Shown here: positions 16,504 through 26,738 of the stretch, in pieces
Position numbering within the stretch: the stretch's first letter is position 1
Layout of the letters: each line of letters begins with the position of its first letter
Assembly (NCBI RefSeq): GCF_001657485.1
Contig: NZ_LXFU01000027.1
Location: forward strand, 62,001-126,000
Origin: Rhizobium sp. WYCCWR10014
GTDB taxonomy: Bacteria; Pseudomonadota; Alphaproteobacteria; Rhizobiales; Rhizobiaceae
Direction: 5' to 3'
DNA: 64,000 bases
Made by a program: the position numbers and the translations under genes
The notes under the pieces: model-generated
What the model was told of the DNA's origin: nothing
Databases searched by the model: none
The model's input: the letters and a program-made list of their open reading frames with translations, nothing else

Positions 16504-19500
16504 ATGCGCATCGAACGTCGTTTCACAAAGGCCGGCCAAGGCGCCTATGCGGATATCGAATTCCGCAAGGCGACGAGCGAGATCAAGAACCCCGATGGTT
16601 CGGTCGTGTTCCGCCTTGAGAACATCGACGTTCCCGCGCAGTTCTCCCAGGTCGCGACCGACGTTCTGGCGCAGAAGTATTTCCGTAAGGCCGGCGTTCC
16701 CACCCGGTTGAAGAAGGTCGAGGAAAACGACGTTCCTTCCTTCCTGTGGCGCTCCGTTCCCGACGATGCTGCGCTGAAGACCCTGTCCAAGGACGAGCAG
16801 ACCGGCTCCGAAATCGATGCGCGCCAGGTCTTCGACCGTCTTGCCGGCACCTGGACCTATTGGGGCTGGAAGGGCGGCTATTTCTCCTCCGAGGAAGATG
16901 CCTCGGCCTTCAAGGACGAGCTTGCCTATATGCTCGCCACCCAGCGCGTCGCCCCGAACTCGCCGCAGTGGTTCAACACCGGGCTGCATTGGGCCTACGG
17001 CATCGACGGCCCCGGCCAGGGCCATTTCTATGTCGATCCCTTCACCGGCAAGCTGACCAAGTCCAAGTCGGCCTATGAACACCCGCAGCCGCATGCCTGC
17101 TTCATTCAGTCTGTCGAGGACGATCTCGTCAACGAAGGCGGCATCATGGACCTCTGGGTGCGTGAGGCGCGCCTGTTCAAATACGGCTCCGGTACCGGCT
17201 CGAACTTCTCGATGCTGCGCGGCGAAGGCGAAAAGCTTTCCGGCGGCGGCCGCTCCTCCGGCTTGATGAGCTTCCTGAAGATCGGCGACCGCGCCGCCGG
17301 CGCCATCAAATCGGGCGGCACGACGCGCCGCGCCGCCAAGATGGTGGTCGTCGACATCGACCATCCGGATATCGAGGAATACATCAACTGGAAGGTCAAG
17401 GAAGAGCAGAAGGTCGCAGCTCTTGTGACCGGGTCGAAGGTCGTCGCCAAGCATCTGAAGGCGATCATGAAGGCCTGCTTCAACTGCGAAGGCGGTGACA
17501 ACGGCGACTGCTACGATCCCAACAAGAACCCTGCCCTGAAGCGCGAAATCCGCGCCGCCAAGAAGGACCAGGTTCCTGAGAACTACGTCCAGCGCGTCAT
17601 CCAGTTCGCCCGCCAGGGCTATAAGGATCTCCAATTCAAGACCTACGACACGGATTGGGACTCGGAAGCCTACCTCACGGTATCCGGCCAGAACTCCAAC
17701 AACTCCGTCTCGATCAAGGACGACTTCCTGCGTGCCGTCGAGAATGATGGCGACTGGAACCTGACCGCCCGCAAGGATGGCCGGGTGATGAAGACGCTGA
17801 AGGCCCGCGATCTCTGGGAAACCATTTCCTACGCTGCCTGGGCCTCGGCCGATCCGGGCATCCACTTCAATACGACGATGAACGACTGGCACACCTCGCC
17901 GGCCGGCGGCCCGATCCGCGGCTCGAACCCGTGCTCGGAATACATGTTCCTCGACGACACGGCCTGCAACCTTGCCTCGCTGAACCTGCTGCAGTTCAAG
18001 GACAAGGCCACCAAGCGCATCAACATCGCCGATTACGAACACGCGGTTCGCCTGTGGACCGTCGTGCTCGAAGTTTCGGTGATGATGGCGCAGTTCCCGT
18101 CGAAGCGCATTGCCGAACTCTCCTACGAATACCGCACGCTCGGCCTTGGATACGCCAATATCGGCGGCCTGCTGATGTCGTCGGGCATTCCCTATGACTC
18201 CACTGAGGCCCGCGCCATCGCTGGCTCGCTGACCGCGATCATGACTGGCATCTGCTATGCGACCTCGGCCGAAATGGCCGCCGAGCTCGGCCCGTTCCCG
18301 AATTTTGCGCCAAACCGCGAGAGCATGCTCAAGGTCATTCGCAACCATCGCCGTGCCGCCCATGGCGAGAGCTCCGGCTATGAAGCCCTGTCGATCAACC
18401 CGGTCGCGCTGATCCATTCGGAAAACCCGGATCAGGATCTCGTCGCCCACGCCAAATCGGCCTGGGACAAGGCGCTCGAGCTCGGTGAACAGCATGGCTA
18501 CCGCAATGCCCAGGTCTCGGTCATTGCCCCCACAGGCACGATCGGTCTCGTCATGGATTGCGATACCACCGGCATCGAGCCCGACTTTGCCCTCGTCAAG
18601 TTCAAGAAGCTCGCCGGCGGCGGCTACTTCAAGATCATCAACCGCGCCGTTCCCGACGCACTGCGCACGCTCGGCTATTCGGAAAGCCAGATCGCCGAGA
18701 TCGAGGCCTATGCCGTCGGCCACGGCAACCTGAACCAGGCGCCGGCGGTCAATCCGTCGACGCTGAAGACCAAGGGTTTCACCGACGAGAAGGTGGAAGC
18801 CGTCAACGCCGCGCTGAAGAGCGCCTTCGACATCAAGTTCGTCTTCAACCAGTGGACGCTCGGCGCCGACTTCCTGAAGGACACGCTGAAGGTTTCCGAC
18901 GAACAGCTCGCCGACATGAGCTTCAGCCTGCTCGACCATATCGGCTTCTCGAAGAAGGACATCGAAGCCGCCAACATCCATGTCTGCGGTGCGATGACGC
19001 TGGAAGGCGCGCCCTTCCTCAAGAATGAACATCTGCCGGTCTTCGATTGCGCCAATCCCTGCGGCAAGATCGGCAAGCGTTACCTCTCGGTGGAAAGCCA
19101 TATCCGCATGATGGCGGCTGCCCAGCCGTTCATCTCGGGCGCGATTTCCAAGACGATCAACATGCCGAACGAGGCGACCGTCGAGGATTGCAAGAACGCC
19201 TACATGCTCTCCTGGAAGCTTGGCCTCAAGGCCAACGCGCTCTATCGCGACGGCTCGAAGCTGTCGCAGCCGCTCAACTCCTCGCTGATCGAGGACGAGG
19301 ACGACGAGGATGCGCTGGAGGAACTGCTGCAGTCGCCCCTCGCCGCCCAGGCCGTCACCGTCACCGAGAAGATCATCGAGCGGGTGGTCGAACGAGTTTC
19401 GCGCGAACGCGAGAAGCTTCCGAACCGCCGCCAGGGCTATACCCAGAAGGCCGCCGTCGGCGGACATAAGGTCTATCTCCGGACCGGCGAATTCGGCGAC

Positions 19501-20319
19501 GGCCGCATCGGCGAGATCTTCATCGACATGCACAAGGAAGGTGCTGCCTTCCGTGCGATGATGAACAATTTCGCCATCGCCATCTCGCTCGGCCTGCAAT
19601 ATGGCGTGCCGCTCGAGGAATATGTCGAGGCCTTCACCTTCACCAAGTTCGAGCCGGCCGGCATGGTCATCGGCAATGATGCGATCAAGAACGCCACCTC
19701 GATCCTCGACTATGTCTTCCGTGAGCTTGCCGTCTCCTATCTCGGCCGCCACGACCTGGCCCATGTCGATACCTCGGACTTCTCGAACACGGCACTCGGC
19801 AAGGGCATCCAGGAAGGCAAGACCAACCTGCTCTCCACCGGCTGGACCCGCGGCTACAAGCCGACGCTGGTGTCCGGCACCGGCGGCGAACGCCAGGCAG
19901 GCGAACCCAAGGGTGCGGCCACCGCCGCCCCTGCCCGCGCCACTTCCACCGGCACAGTGACCGCCTTTGCCGGCGCCGCTGCCCGCAAGCTGGAGACGAC
20001 GATTGCCGTCTCCACCTCCGAAATCGTTGCCTTCAAGCGCGACTACGAGGAGCGCGCCAAGGAGTTGGCGGAAGAGATCGCCGAAGAGGTGACCGAGGAA
20101 ATCACCAGCGACGCGACAGCCCTCTTCTCCGACAAGGCGGCGGCCGACGCGGCAACGGCGAAATCCGAAGCCAAGAAGCGGGAAGCAGAACGCCGCCAGC
20201 GCTCGATCATGCAGGGCTATACCGGCAACATGTGCTCGGAGTGCCAGAATTTTACGATGGTGCGGAATGGCACCTGCGAGAAGTGCGATACGTGTGGTGC
20301 TACGAGCGGGTGCAGCTGA
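16504..20319 (+). CDS. nrdJ: Vitamin B12-dependent (class II) ribonucleoside-diphosphate reductase
   Basis: A 1271-residue adenosylcobalamin-dependent reductase, the full length for rhizobia, where it is the main route to deoxyribonucleotides. One of the redox cysteines lies in [11 protein letters not shown] near residue 198. The radical-site motif NPCSE is at about 475-479. A C-terminal extension from about residue 1150 ends in a zinc-ribbon-like cysteine cluster (CSECQ...CEKCDTCG). The cytoplasmic enzyme needs no oxygen. An NrdR-like box sits upstream and a hairpin downstream. The opposite strand carries an open frame longer than the gene, which I treat as a shadow. Confidence 0.96.
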   Translation: MRIERRFTKAGQGAYADIEFRKATSEIKNPDGSVVFRLENIDVPAQFSQVATDVLAQKYFRKAGVPTRLKKVEENDVPSFLWRSVPDDAALKTLSKDEQTGSEIDARQVFDRLAGTWTYWGWKGGYFSSEEDASAFKDELAYMLATQRVAPNSPQWFNTGLHWAYGIDGPGQGHFYVDPFTGKLTKSKSAYEHPQPHACFIQSVEDDLVNEGGIMDLWVREARLFKYGSGTGSNFSMLRGEGEKLSGGGRSSGLMSFLKIGDRAAGAIKSGGTTRRAAKMVVVDIDHPDIEEYINWKVKEEQKVAALVTGSKVVAKHLKAIMKACFNCEGGDNGDCYDPNKNPALKREIRAAKKDQVPENYVQRVIQFARQGYKDLQFKTYDTDWDSEAYLTVSGQNSNNSVSIKDDFLRAVENDGDWNLTARKDGRVMKTLKARDLWETISYAAWASADPGIHFNTTMNDWHTSPAGGPIRGSNPCSEYMFLDDTACNLASLNLLQFKDKATKRINIADYEHAVRLWTVVLEVSVMMAQFPSKRIAELSYEYRTLGLGYANIGGLLMSSGIPYDSTEARAIAGSLTAIMTGICYATSAEMAAELGPFPNFAPNRESMLKVIRNHRRAAHGESSGYEALSINPVALIHSENPDQDLVAHAKSAWDKALELGEQHGYRNAQVSVIAPTGTIGLVMDCDTTGIEPDFALVKFKKLAGGGYFKIINRAVPDALRTLGYSESQIAEIEAYAVGHGNLNQAPAVNPSTLKTKGFTDEKVEAVNAALKSAFDIKFVFNQWTLGADFLKDTLKVSDEQLADMSFSLLDHIGFSKKDIEAANIHVCGAMTLEGAPFLKNEHLPVFDCANPCGKIGKRYLSVESHIRMMAAAQPFISGAISKTINMPNEATVEDCKNAYMLSWKLGLKANALYRDGSKLSQPLNSSLIEDEDDEDALEELLQSPLAAQAVTVTEKIIERVVERVSREREKLPNRRQGYTQKAAVGGHKVYLRTGEFGDGRIGEIFIDMHKEGAAFRAMMNNFAIAISLGLQYGVPLEEYVEAFTFTKFEPAGMVIGNDAIKNATSILDYVFRELAVSYLGRHDLAHVDTSDFSNTALGKGIQEGKTNLLSTGWTRGYKPTLVSGTGGERQAGEPKGAATAAPARATSTGTVTAFAGAAARKLETTIAVSTSEIVAFKRDYEERAKELAEEIAEEVTEEITSDATALFSDKAAADAATAKSEAKKREAERRQRSIMQGYTGNMCSECQNFTMVRNGTCEKCDTCGATSGCS

Positions 20320-20363
20320 GTAGGCTCTTCCTACTCTTCGCTTCGGTTCTAAAAATATCGTGG

Positions 20364-20385
20364 GAGGTCCGGGCAACCGGGCCTC
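20364..20385 (+). terminator. Hairpin after nrdJ
   Basis: A 9-bp stem with one T-G pair (20364-20372 with 20377-20385) closes a GCAA tetraloop, 45 bases after the nrdJ stop. Only a weak T-rich stretch follows. Confidence 0.5.
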
Positions 20386-20544
20386 TCATACTTTCATAAA
20401 CAATATTGAAGTTGGAACTCTGAGGCCCCTTCAAATTTGCGGCCGAAGGGAGCCAGAAACAACCGATCATCGTACCGGTCGATACGTTCGTTCTTCCTCA
20501 GGCTTAATGTAGGGGCAATCTCGCCGGATCCCGCTGGCCCCGCT

Positions 20545-21834
20545 TTAACCGGCCCCCGGCTTTCGTTTAAAAGGGATGAAGTCGAACAGCCGCTTGCTGG
20601 CCCTCGCCGCCAAAGCCGGCTTCACGGTTCCGGCAACCAATGGCGGGCCGGACGATGGAGCCAAGGGCGATTGATAGAACCGGTTGAGCATCGCGTCGCA
20701 CACGTAGTGCCCCCAGTTCGTCAGATACTCCGTCTCCTTCGCGCCCAGAAAATGGAGATAGGTGCCGACCTCCGAGGGAACGACCGACGACGGCGGCAGC
20801 GTGTAGGACGCGTAGGGCTTGAGCTCGACGTCCTTGCTGTCGATCGACCAATAGACGCCGCGGGTTCTCGCGCGCAGAGCCGATTTCGCGAGATCGTCGA
20901 GGCCAAGCCTATCAGCCTGTTTTGCGGCCTTGAAGCCACCGATCAGGTCTCGGCGCCTCAACGACCGCACCTGATTGTCGGTCGTATCGAGAACGCGCTT
21001 GAGCTGGGAGAGATAGTTCCAGTATCCGCGGGTAGAGGATCGCCAAGGCGCTCCGGCATCGCTGACAAACAAGCAATCGCAGCGTTTCAGCGCCGGCTCG
21101 ATGCCGTGATTGTCATAGATGCCACCGTCGCTCAATATTGCCCTGCCCGGAGCAACCGGTTCACCAACACTGTCGTCGAGCTTTTCCCTTTTCCAGGAAA
21201 ACTGGGACAGGTCCAATCGCAGCGGCGACAGCACGGGCGGGAATGCCGCCGAAGCGGCAACCGCGGTGGCGAGCGAAAGTGTCGGATGGAACGATACCCC
21301 GATCCTGTAATCCGCGAGATAGCGGTTCGACATCCGGAAGAGTGAACCGGTGCTGAGATTGCTGGAGCAAAATACGAACCAGGGCGATTTCGGAAGATCG
21401 CACAGGCTTTGTGATTTTCCGTCGAAGAGATGCCGCTCGTAGAGTTTCGCGGCTTCCTCCGCCGCACTCGAGAAGGGGTTGAACACGCCCTTCAAGAAGC
21501 TCGGCCCATCCGCGAACACCTGACTGAAGGCCAGAATGCGATTGAGGTATTCAGTCTTGAAGTTGACGGCGACCTCGTTCTCGAAGATCAGCCGTGGCCA
21601 CACATAGGCCAGCAGGCCGGATGCGATAGATCCGCCCGAGACCGACGAGATCATATCGAGTTTCGCCAGAAGACCGGCCCCGTTGAGTCTCGCAAGCGAT
21701 CCCGCATGGAAAAGCATGGCCCGATAGCCGCCGCCCGAAAGGCAAAGTCCGAGTTGATAGCGCTCCGCAGGCTTCTCGGGTTCGCCGGGTCCCGACAAGA
21801 CCGTGTTTTCGACGGGTTGATCGTCTTCTGACAT
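20545..21834 (-). CDS. Patatin-like phospholipase
   Basis: A 429-residue protein with the patatin acyl-hydrolase core. The oxyanion loop is GLCLSGGGYRAMLFHAG near residue 30. The nucleophile serine lies in SVSGGS near residue 67, a variant of GxSxG, and the catalytic aspartate in SDGGIYDN near residue 237. No signal peptide is visible, so it is probably cytoplasmic or exported by a non-Sec route. The ATG at 21834 follows GAGG; a GTG at 21846 is less likely. It lies 81 bases after the periplasmic ClpP-like gene on the same strand and may share its transcript. The lipid substrate is unknown. Confidence 0.85.
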   Translation of the reverse strand: MSEDDQPVENTVLSGPGEPEKPAERYQLGLCLSGGGYRAMLFHAGSLARLNGAGLLAKLDMISSVSGGSIASGLLAYVWPRLIFENEVAVNFKTEYLNRILAFSQVFADGPSFLKGVFNPFSSAAEEAAKLYERHLFDGKSQSLCDLPKSPWFVFCSSNLSTGSLFRMSNRYLADYRIGVSFHPTLSLATAVAASAAFPPVLSPLRLDLSQFSWKREKLDDSVGEPVAPGRAILSDGGIYDNHGIEPALKRCDCLFVSDAGAPWRSSTRGYWNYLSQLKRVLDTTDNQVRSLRRRDLIGGFKAAKQADRLGLDDLAKSALRARTRGVYWSIDSKDVELKPYASYTLPPSSVVPSEVGTYLHFLGAKETEYLTNWGHYVCDAMLNRFYQSPLAPSSGPPLVAGTVKPALAARASKRLFDFIPFKRKPGAG

Positions 21835-21915
21835 GCTCGGCCTCACTCATAAATATGAATTTCCCACCGATCCCTTCCTTCAGACTGCCGCATCTCGCCG
21901 GTGGATCGGCGATGC

Positions 21916-23226
21916 TTAATCTCCATACCTACGGGAATTGGCATCGCATTTGTGCCATTGCATATCCATTCCGGCTTCATCCTCATGGCCATAGCACCAG
22001 TCGACGCGATTGAGCAGTGGACCGATCTGATCGCGCCGTTTGCAGGCCCGCTCCGTCTCGATGCCGTAGCGATCGGTGCTGCCGCGGCAGATGTCGTCCA
22101 GTCCTATCCACTGATGGATCAACCGATCCGGCGCTTTGGCTCCTTTGTCCGTGGCGATCACCTTTCCGATCTCGGACTCGATCTGCAGGGAGGCCGTGTT
22201 CCAGACGAAAGAGAATTCCGCCATCCCGGAGGAAGTCCTACCCGTATCCCGGCTTTGGGCAAACCACTCGACAATTCCTGACATTTCGCATTTTCCGGCG
22301 CAGCCGGCAGTCAGGGAGCCGGGTTTGACGCTGTATATGCGCTCCGGCCAGCGTTGGGCGAAGGCCGCCTTGTCCTTCAAGATGACGTCTTTGTCGACCA
22401 AAGTCCCGAAGAAGGAGACCTGGTCGGCATAGACGCTTTTCATGAAGGCCAGCGCCGAGGCGCTGTCTTTCGACCATTCGTCATTGTATCGGTTGGCGAA
22501 ATCAAGCGCCTCCGTGGTCAGGTCGCCCGGTGCGGATGCGGTGGCCTCCTCTGAAGCGTTTGGGTCTGATGGCATGACGGCAGGTGTTGCGCTCAGTTCT
22601 GGCGCGGCCTCCGGCGGTGGCGGCGCGCTTGCCGGTGGCGAGGGCATGTTCTCGGGCGTGATGATGTTCCAGTCTCGCATTTCCGCAGAGGTCAGATACC
22701 TTATATCGTCGCTGTCGATCGACAGGCTGAGCTGCAGCAGATTGGGGCTTACCCCCATGTCGGTGAGATATCCGATAATCTCGCCGGTCAGCGATTGAAC
22801 CGACGAGACTGCCGTTTTGTTGTCCATGCCGGCATCGTCGGATAGGGAAACCCGATGCACGCCGATGGACCCCGGCTCGGCAAACCTATGAACGCCACCG
22901 GCGAAGGCGAAGGCGCAAGCCGACGCGCATTCCATGGCTCTGATCTGGATCGTTCTTGCATTCAGCGCGCGAATGGTGCGGCCGAACTCGATCGCGACGA
23001 TCACGTTTCCGCCGGGCGAGTCAAACGTAATATAGGCCGGCTGGAACTGCGTGTATTCGTCGACAAGCATCTTCGGATCGTCGGAGATTTCGAACGCACC
23101 CTTTATCGCAAGGCCGCGCTTCCCCGGCGCGCCGTCCAGACGTTGGTAGGAAATTGCCGCATGCACCTCTCCGGCCAGGGCGACGAACGGCAACAGCATC
23201 GATATGAACGAGACGGATTTCCGCAT
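21916..23226 (-). CDS. Periplasmic ClpP-like serine protease with C-terminal NTF2-like region
   Basis: A 436-residue secreted protein with signal peptide MRKSVSFISMLLPFVALAGE and cleavage after VHA. Residues 40-185 have the ClpP/crotonase fold. DSPGGNV forms the oxyanion region, a candidate nucleophile serine lies in CASACAFAFAGG near residue 103, and the following GVHRVS supplies the histidine. A proline/alanine-rich linker (about 195-245) leads to a C-terminal region of about 190 residues with an NTF2/SnoaL-like look and several cysteines. GGAG stands before the ATG at 23226. A periplasmic protease or protease-derived binding protein is the likely role. Confidence 0.7.
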   Translation of the reverse strand: MRKSVSFISMLLPFVALAGEVHAAISYQRLDGAPGKRGLAIKGAFEISDDPKMLVDEYTQFQPAYITFDSPGGNVIVAIEFGRTIRALNARTIQIRAMECASACAFAFAGGVHRFAEPGSIGVHRVSLSDDAGMDNKTAVSSVQSLTGEIIGYLTDMGVSPNLLQLSLSIDSDDIRYLTSAEMRDWNIITPENMPSPPASAPPPPEAAPELSATPAVMPSDPNASEEATASAPGDLTTEALDFANRYNDEWSKDSASALAFMKSVYADQVSFFGTLVDKDVILKDKAAFAQRWPERIYSVKPGSLTAGCAGKCEMSGIVEWFAQSRDTGRTSSGMAEFSFVWNTASLQIESEIGKVIATDKGAKAPDRLIHQWIGLDDICRGSTDRYGIETERACKRRDQIGPLLNRVDWCYGHEDEAGMDMQWHKCDANSRRYGD

Positions 23227-23609
23227 TCTTCTCCAGCCTTCGAGCACGTGTACTTCTCCTGTCGTCACTCTCAGCATATCTTGCGCACCTATTGCCGGGC
23301 GATCATCGAATCCTGGCGATGAGACCGTCAGCTTTCAATGCGACCAAGCCCGTGGCAATCACGGGTGCGACGATCGACAGCTTTGACGAGAACATTTCAC
23401 CCGTACCCCGGCAGCATCCAATCAATGCACAAGGGACAATCTTCTGACAAGCGGCACAATCAGAAGTGTTGATACAAGGTAAACGCGGGTTCCTCACCGC
23501 GATCGGGAGATCCCAGTCCACGCGATCCGGTGTGTGCCGGCCATTGATGCGAGAGCCGCAGGAAGAAGGGGGCGCTTCTTCGAATTTCGTCCCGGGCCTC
23601 GCTCTGCCG
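23227..23609. other. Intergenic region between the ClpP-like gene and maiA
   Basis: About 380 bases with no confident gene. A 30-codon minus-strand frame at 23303-23395 (MFSSKLSIVAPVIATGLVAL...) has a hydrophobic middle and a weak GGGTGAA before its ATG, and could be a tiny membrane peptide. The ClpP-like gene's promoter should also be here. Confidence 0.3.
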
Positions 23610-24242
23610 TTACGGTTTCACACGGTCGGGATGCGCCGCCTGGAAGGCCGGCAGGGCTGCGCATCTGGCGTCGATGGCGACGATGCGCTTGAAAGCGGTC
23701 ATATCCACGCCCCAGCGGCTGGCGTTGTAGACCTGGGGAACGAGACAGAGGTCCGCCATCGTCGGCGCATCCCCAACGCTGAACGCGCCATCGCCTTCGC
23801 CGATCATCGCTTCCAGTTTGCCCAGCCCGTCGCTGATGAAATGCTTCATCCATTCCTCGCGGCCATCGGGCTTATCCGTCATGGTCATCAGATGCGACAC
23901 GACATGCAAGTTGCAGATCGGATGGATGTCCATGGCGACCGCATAGGCAAGGGCGCGGACTTTCTGGCGATCGGCAATGTCCGATGGCAGTAATCCGCAT
24001 TCCGGCCGAAGCTCAGCCAGATATTCGATGATTGCCAGCGACTGGGTCAGCGTTTTCCCGTTGATCACCAATGTCGGCACCAGTCCCTGCGGGTTGAGGG
24101 CCAGATATTCCGGGGTCTTGTGCGCTCCTTCCAACAGGTTGATGGACACTGTCTGATAATCGACGCCCAAGAGATTGAGCGCGATGCGGACGCGATAGCT
24201 CGCCGATGATCTCCAGTAGTCGTAGAGAACGACCTCGTTCAT
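23610..24242 (-). CDS. maiA: Maleylacetoacetate isomerase
   Basis: A 210-residue glutathione-transferase-fold enzyme (zeta class). The catalytic serine region SSASYRVRIALNLLG is near residue 12, the glutathione-binding QSLAIIEYL near residue 67, and the C-terminal helical domain follows. With glutathione it isomerises maleylacetoacetate to fumarylacetoacetate, the penultimate step of tyrosine breakdown. Its start overlaps the fahA stop by four bases (ATGA), indicating translational coupling. It is the last gene of the hppD-hmgA-fahA-maiA strand. Confidence 0.94.
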   Translation of the reverse strand: MNEVVLYDYWRSSASYRVRIALNLLGVDYQTVSINLLEGAHKTPEYLALNPQGLVPTLVINGKTLTQSLAIIEYLAELRPECGLLPSDIADRQKVRALAYAVAMDIHPICNLHVVSHLMTMTDKPDGREEWMKHFISDGLGKLEAMIGEGDGAFSVGDAPTMADLCLVPQVYNASRWGVDMTAFKRIVAIDARCAALPAFQAAHPDRVKP

Positions 24243-25264
24243 CGCGGGTCGGCCCGTTGGTATTTTTCGACCGTCTGCTCGATCGCACCGAAGATCGAAT
24301 GGCCAGCCCGATCCTTCATCTCGATGCGGACCTGATCGCCGAACTGCATGAAGGGGGTCTTCGGCGATCCGGTCTCGATCGTCTCGATCATTCTGATTTC
24401 GGCGATGCAGGAGTAACCGCTTCCGCCGCCTTCCACTGGTCTGCCCGGGCCGCCGTCCAGCTTGTTGGACACCGTGCCCGAGCCGATGATCGTTCCGGCC
24501 AGGAGGTTACGAGTCTTGGCGGCATGGGCGATCAGTTGGCCAAAATCGAAGGTCATGTCGATACCGGCGTTGGCTTTGCCGAATGGCTTGCCGTTCAAGC
24601 TCACCAGCAGCGGAAGATGCAGCTTGCCGCCGTCCCAGGCATCTCCGAGCTCGTCCGGCGTCACCGCGACCGGAGAAAATGCCGATGCCGGCTTCGACTG
24701 GAAGAAACCGAAACCCTTTGCCAGTTCGCCCGGGATCAGACCGCGCAGCGACACATCGTTGACGAGCATCAGCAGACGGATGGCGCCGCGTGCGGCCTCC
24801 GGGCTGGAACCCATGGCAACGTCGCCGGTGATGACGGCGACCTCGCCTTCCATGTCGATCCCGTAGGCCTCGTCGGCCATCACGATCGGATCGCGCGGTG
24901 CGAGGAACGCGTCCGAACCGCCTTGATAGATCAGCGGATCGGCCCAGAAGCTTGCCGGCATCTCGGCGCCGCGCGCCTTGCGCACCAGTTCGACATGGTT
25001 GACGTAAGCGGAACCGTCGGCCCATTGGTAGGCTCGCGGCAAAGGTGACGTAGCGTCATGTTCGTGAAACCGGATCGTCGGCTGGGCGCCAGTCTCGACG
25101 CCTTCAGCAATGAGCGCGAGCCTCGGAGCCACATGCTCCCAGTCATCGAGTGCTGCCTGCAATGTGCGGGCGATGTGACCGACTTCGGAACAGCGGGTCA
25201 GGTCGCGGGAAACAACGACCAGCCGGCCGTCCCGCGTGGAGTCTTTTAACGTCGCAAGTTTCAT
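24239..25264 (-). CDS. fahA: Fumarylacetoacetase (fumarylacetoacetate hydrolase)
   Basis: A 341-residue FAH-fold enzyme that cleaves fumarylacetoacetate to fumarate and acetoacetate, finishing tyrosine catabolism. The metal-site segment IDMEGEVAVITGDV lies near residue 130, and SNKLDGGPGRPVEGGGSGYS near residue 275 is the conserved C-terminal loop. It is the bacterial form, shorter than the eukaryotic enzyme. It lies between hmgA and maiA with the palindrome-bearing repeat just upstream. Confidence 0.93.
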   Translation of the reverse strand: MKLATLKDSTRDGRLVVVSRDLTRCSEVGHIARTLQAALDDWEHVAPRLALIAEGVETGAQPTIRFHEHDATSPLPRAYQWADGSAYVNHVELVRKARGAEMPASFWADPLIYQGGSDAFLAPRDPIVMADEAYGIDMEGEVAVITGDVAMGSSPEAARGAIRLLMLVNDVSLRGLIPGELAKGFGFFQSKPASAFSPVAVTPDELGDAWDGGKLHLPLLVSLNGKPFGKANAGIDMTFDFGQLIAHAAKTRNLLAGTIIGSGTVSNKLDGGPGRPVEGGGSGYSCIAEIRMIETIETGSPKTPFMQFGDQVRIEMKDRAGHSIFGAIEQTVEKYQRADPR

Positions 25265-25293
25265 GTCCGAATTCCGTGCAGGAGGATGACTTC

Positions 25294-25320
25294 ACTTGAT
25301 GCATCACTTGATGCATCATT
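25294..25320. repeat. Short tandem repeat carrying a TGATGCATCA palindrome
   Basis: A 12-base unit CACTTGATGCAT occurs twice in tandem, followed by a third degraded copy (CATTTGATACCA) that runs into the hmgA stop. Each exact unit forms the perfect 10-base palindrome TGATGCATCA with its neighbour. It lies in the 51-base hmgA-fahA gap. It may be a regulator site or a replication-slippage product. Confidence 0.6.
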
Positions 25321-26677
25321 TGATACCAGGGGTTCCGTCGAACTTGCGTTCCAGGCCATCCCAGCATTCCAGGTAATTATCCTGCAGCGTTTCAAGCTCG
25401 GCTGCGTATTTCGTCAGTTGCTGCGGGTACCGGGTCTCGAACATGAAGGCCATGGTATGATCGAGCTTCACCGGTTTGAGCTCGGTATTGGATGCCTTTT
25501 CGAAGGCGACCGCGTCCGGCCCGTGGGGAAGCATCATATTGTGCAGGCTCATGCCGCCCGGCACGAAGCCCTCCTCCTTGGCGTCATACTGGCCATGGAT
25601 CAGCCCCATGAACTCGCTCATGATGTTGCGGTGGTACCAGGGCGGTCGGAACGTGTGTTCGGCGACCAGCCAGCGCGGCGGAAAGATCACGAAATCGACA
25701 TTCGCGGTGCCCGCATCTTCGGTGGGCGCGGTCAGCACCGAAAAGATCGACGGATCGGGATGATCGAAGCGGATCGCACCGACCGGAGAAAACGTCCGCA
25801 GATCGTATTTGAACGGGGCGTAATTGCCGTGCCAGGCCACCACATCCAGCGGCGAATGGCCGATGTCGGTGACATAGAATTTTCCGCACCACTTCACATG
25901 GACGCGGCACGGTGTTTCCTTGTCCTCGAAAGCGGCCACCGGCGTTTTGAAGTCGCGCGGATTTGCCAGGCAGTTGGCCCCGATCGGTCCGCGGTCCGGC
26001 AGGGTGAATTTCGCGCCGTAGTTCTCGCAGATATATCCACGCCAGACGGTCTGCTCACCGCCCCTGAGAACCTTGAACATCATGCCGCGCGGGATGAGGC
26101 ATATTTCCAGGGGCTCGACATCCATGATGCCCATTTCGGTGAACACTCTGATGGCGCCGAGCTGCGGCACGATCAGCAATTCACCATCGGCATTGAAGAA
26201 GTAGTCGTCGACCATGTCCTCATTGAAGACGTAGGCATGGGCTGACATCCCCACCTGGGTGGTGGCATCGCCCGCCGTGGTGATGGTCCGCACCCCTTCA
26301 AGGAATGTCAGCCTCTCCGCGGGCGCGGGGATGGGGTCCCAGCGAAGCTGGCCGAGAGGAAGCGAATGTTCGTCGAGGCACGGCGCGGTTTTCCAGAGCG
26401 GATAGGACGCGTTGGAGAAGCGGCGGGTGTGGCGCACGCTCGGGCGGATGCGGTAAAGCCAGGACCTTTCGTTGGTCCCGCGCGGCGCGGTGAACGGCGA
26501 GCCGGAAAGCTGCTCCGCATAGAGACCATAGTTGCACTTCTGCGGGCTGTTCTGGCCCTGCGGCAAGGCACCGGGGAGCGACTCGGTTTCGAAGTCATTG
26601 CCGAACCCCGGCATATATTTCAGCGTGTTTGCCGTCGCGGCTTCACCATCCGACGTCTGGATCGATGTCTGGTCCAT
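25316..26677 (-). CDS. hmgA: Homogentisate 1,2-dioxygenase
   Basis: A 453-residue iron(II) cupin dioxygenase of normal length. It opens the ring of homogentisate to maleylacetoacetate with O2. The N-terminus [14 protein letters not shown] is diagnostic. The iron ligands are in YHRNIMSEF (His and Glu, near residue 340) and [12 protein letters not shown] (His, near residue 374). GGGAGGAG precedes the ATG at 26677; an upstream in-frame extension is not family-like. It is 61 bases downstream of hppD in the same orientation. Confidence 0.96.
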   Translation of the reverse strand: MDQTSIQTSDGEAATANTLKYMPGFGNDFETESLPGALPQGQNSPQKCNYGLYAEQLSGSPFTAPRGTNERSWLYRIRPSVRHTRRFSNASYPLWKTAPCLDEHSLPLGQLRWDPIPAPAERLTFLEGVRTITTAGDATTQVGMSAHAYVFNEDMVDDYFFNADGELLIVPQLGAIRVFTEMGIMDVEPLEICLIPRGMMFKVLRGGEQTVWRGYICENYGAKFTLPDRGPIGANCLANPRDFKTPVAAFEDKETPCRVHVKWCGKFYVTDIGHSPLDVVAWHGNYAPFKYDLRTFSPVGAIRFDHPDPSIFSVLTAPTEDAGTANVDFVIFPPRWLVAEHTFRPPWYHRNIMSEFMGLIHGQYDAKEEGFVPGGMSLHNMMLPHGPDAVAFEKASNTELKPVKLDHTMAFMFETRYPQQLTKYAAELETLQDNYLECWDGLERKFDGTPGIK

Positions 26678-26738
26678 GCTCACTCCTCCCCGAACACTCC
26701 AGCGCCGCGCGTCTGGAAGATGCGCGGCGCTATAGAGT

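Noticed and set aside
16339..20376. An uninterrupted minus-strand frame of 1345 codons opposite nrdJ
   Set aside because: The plus strand encodes a complete, well-recognised ribonucleotide reductase. The antisense frame has no known domains, is rich in Gly/Arg/Asp repeats typical of mirrored GC-rich codons and has no ribosome-binding site.
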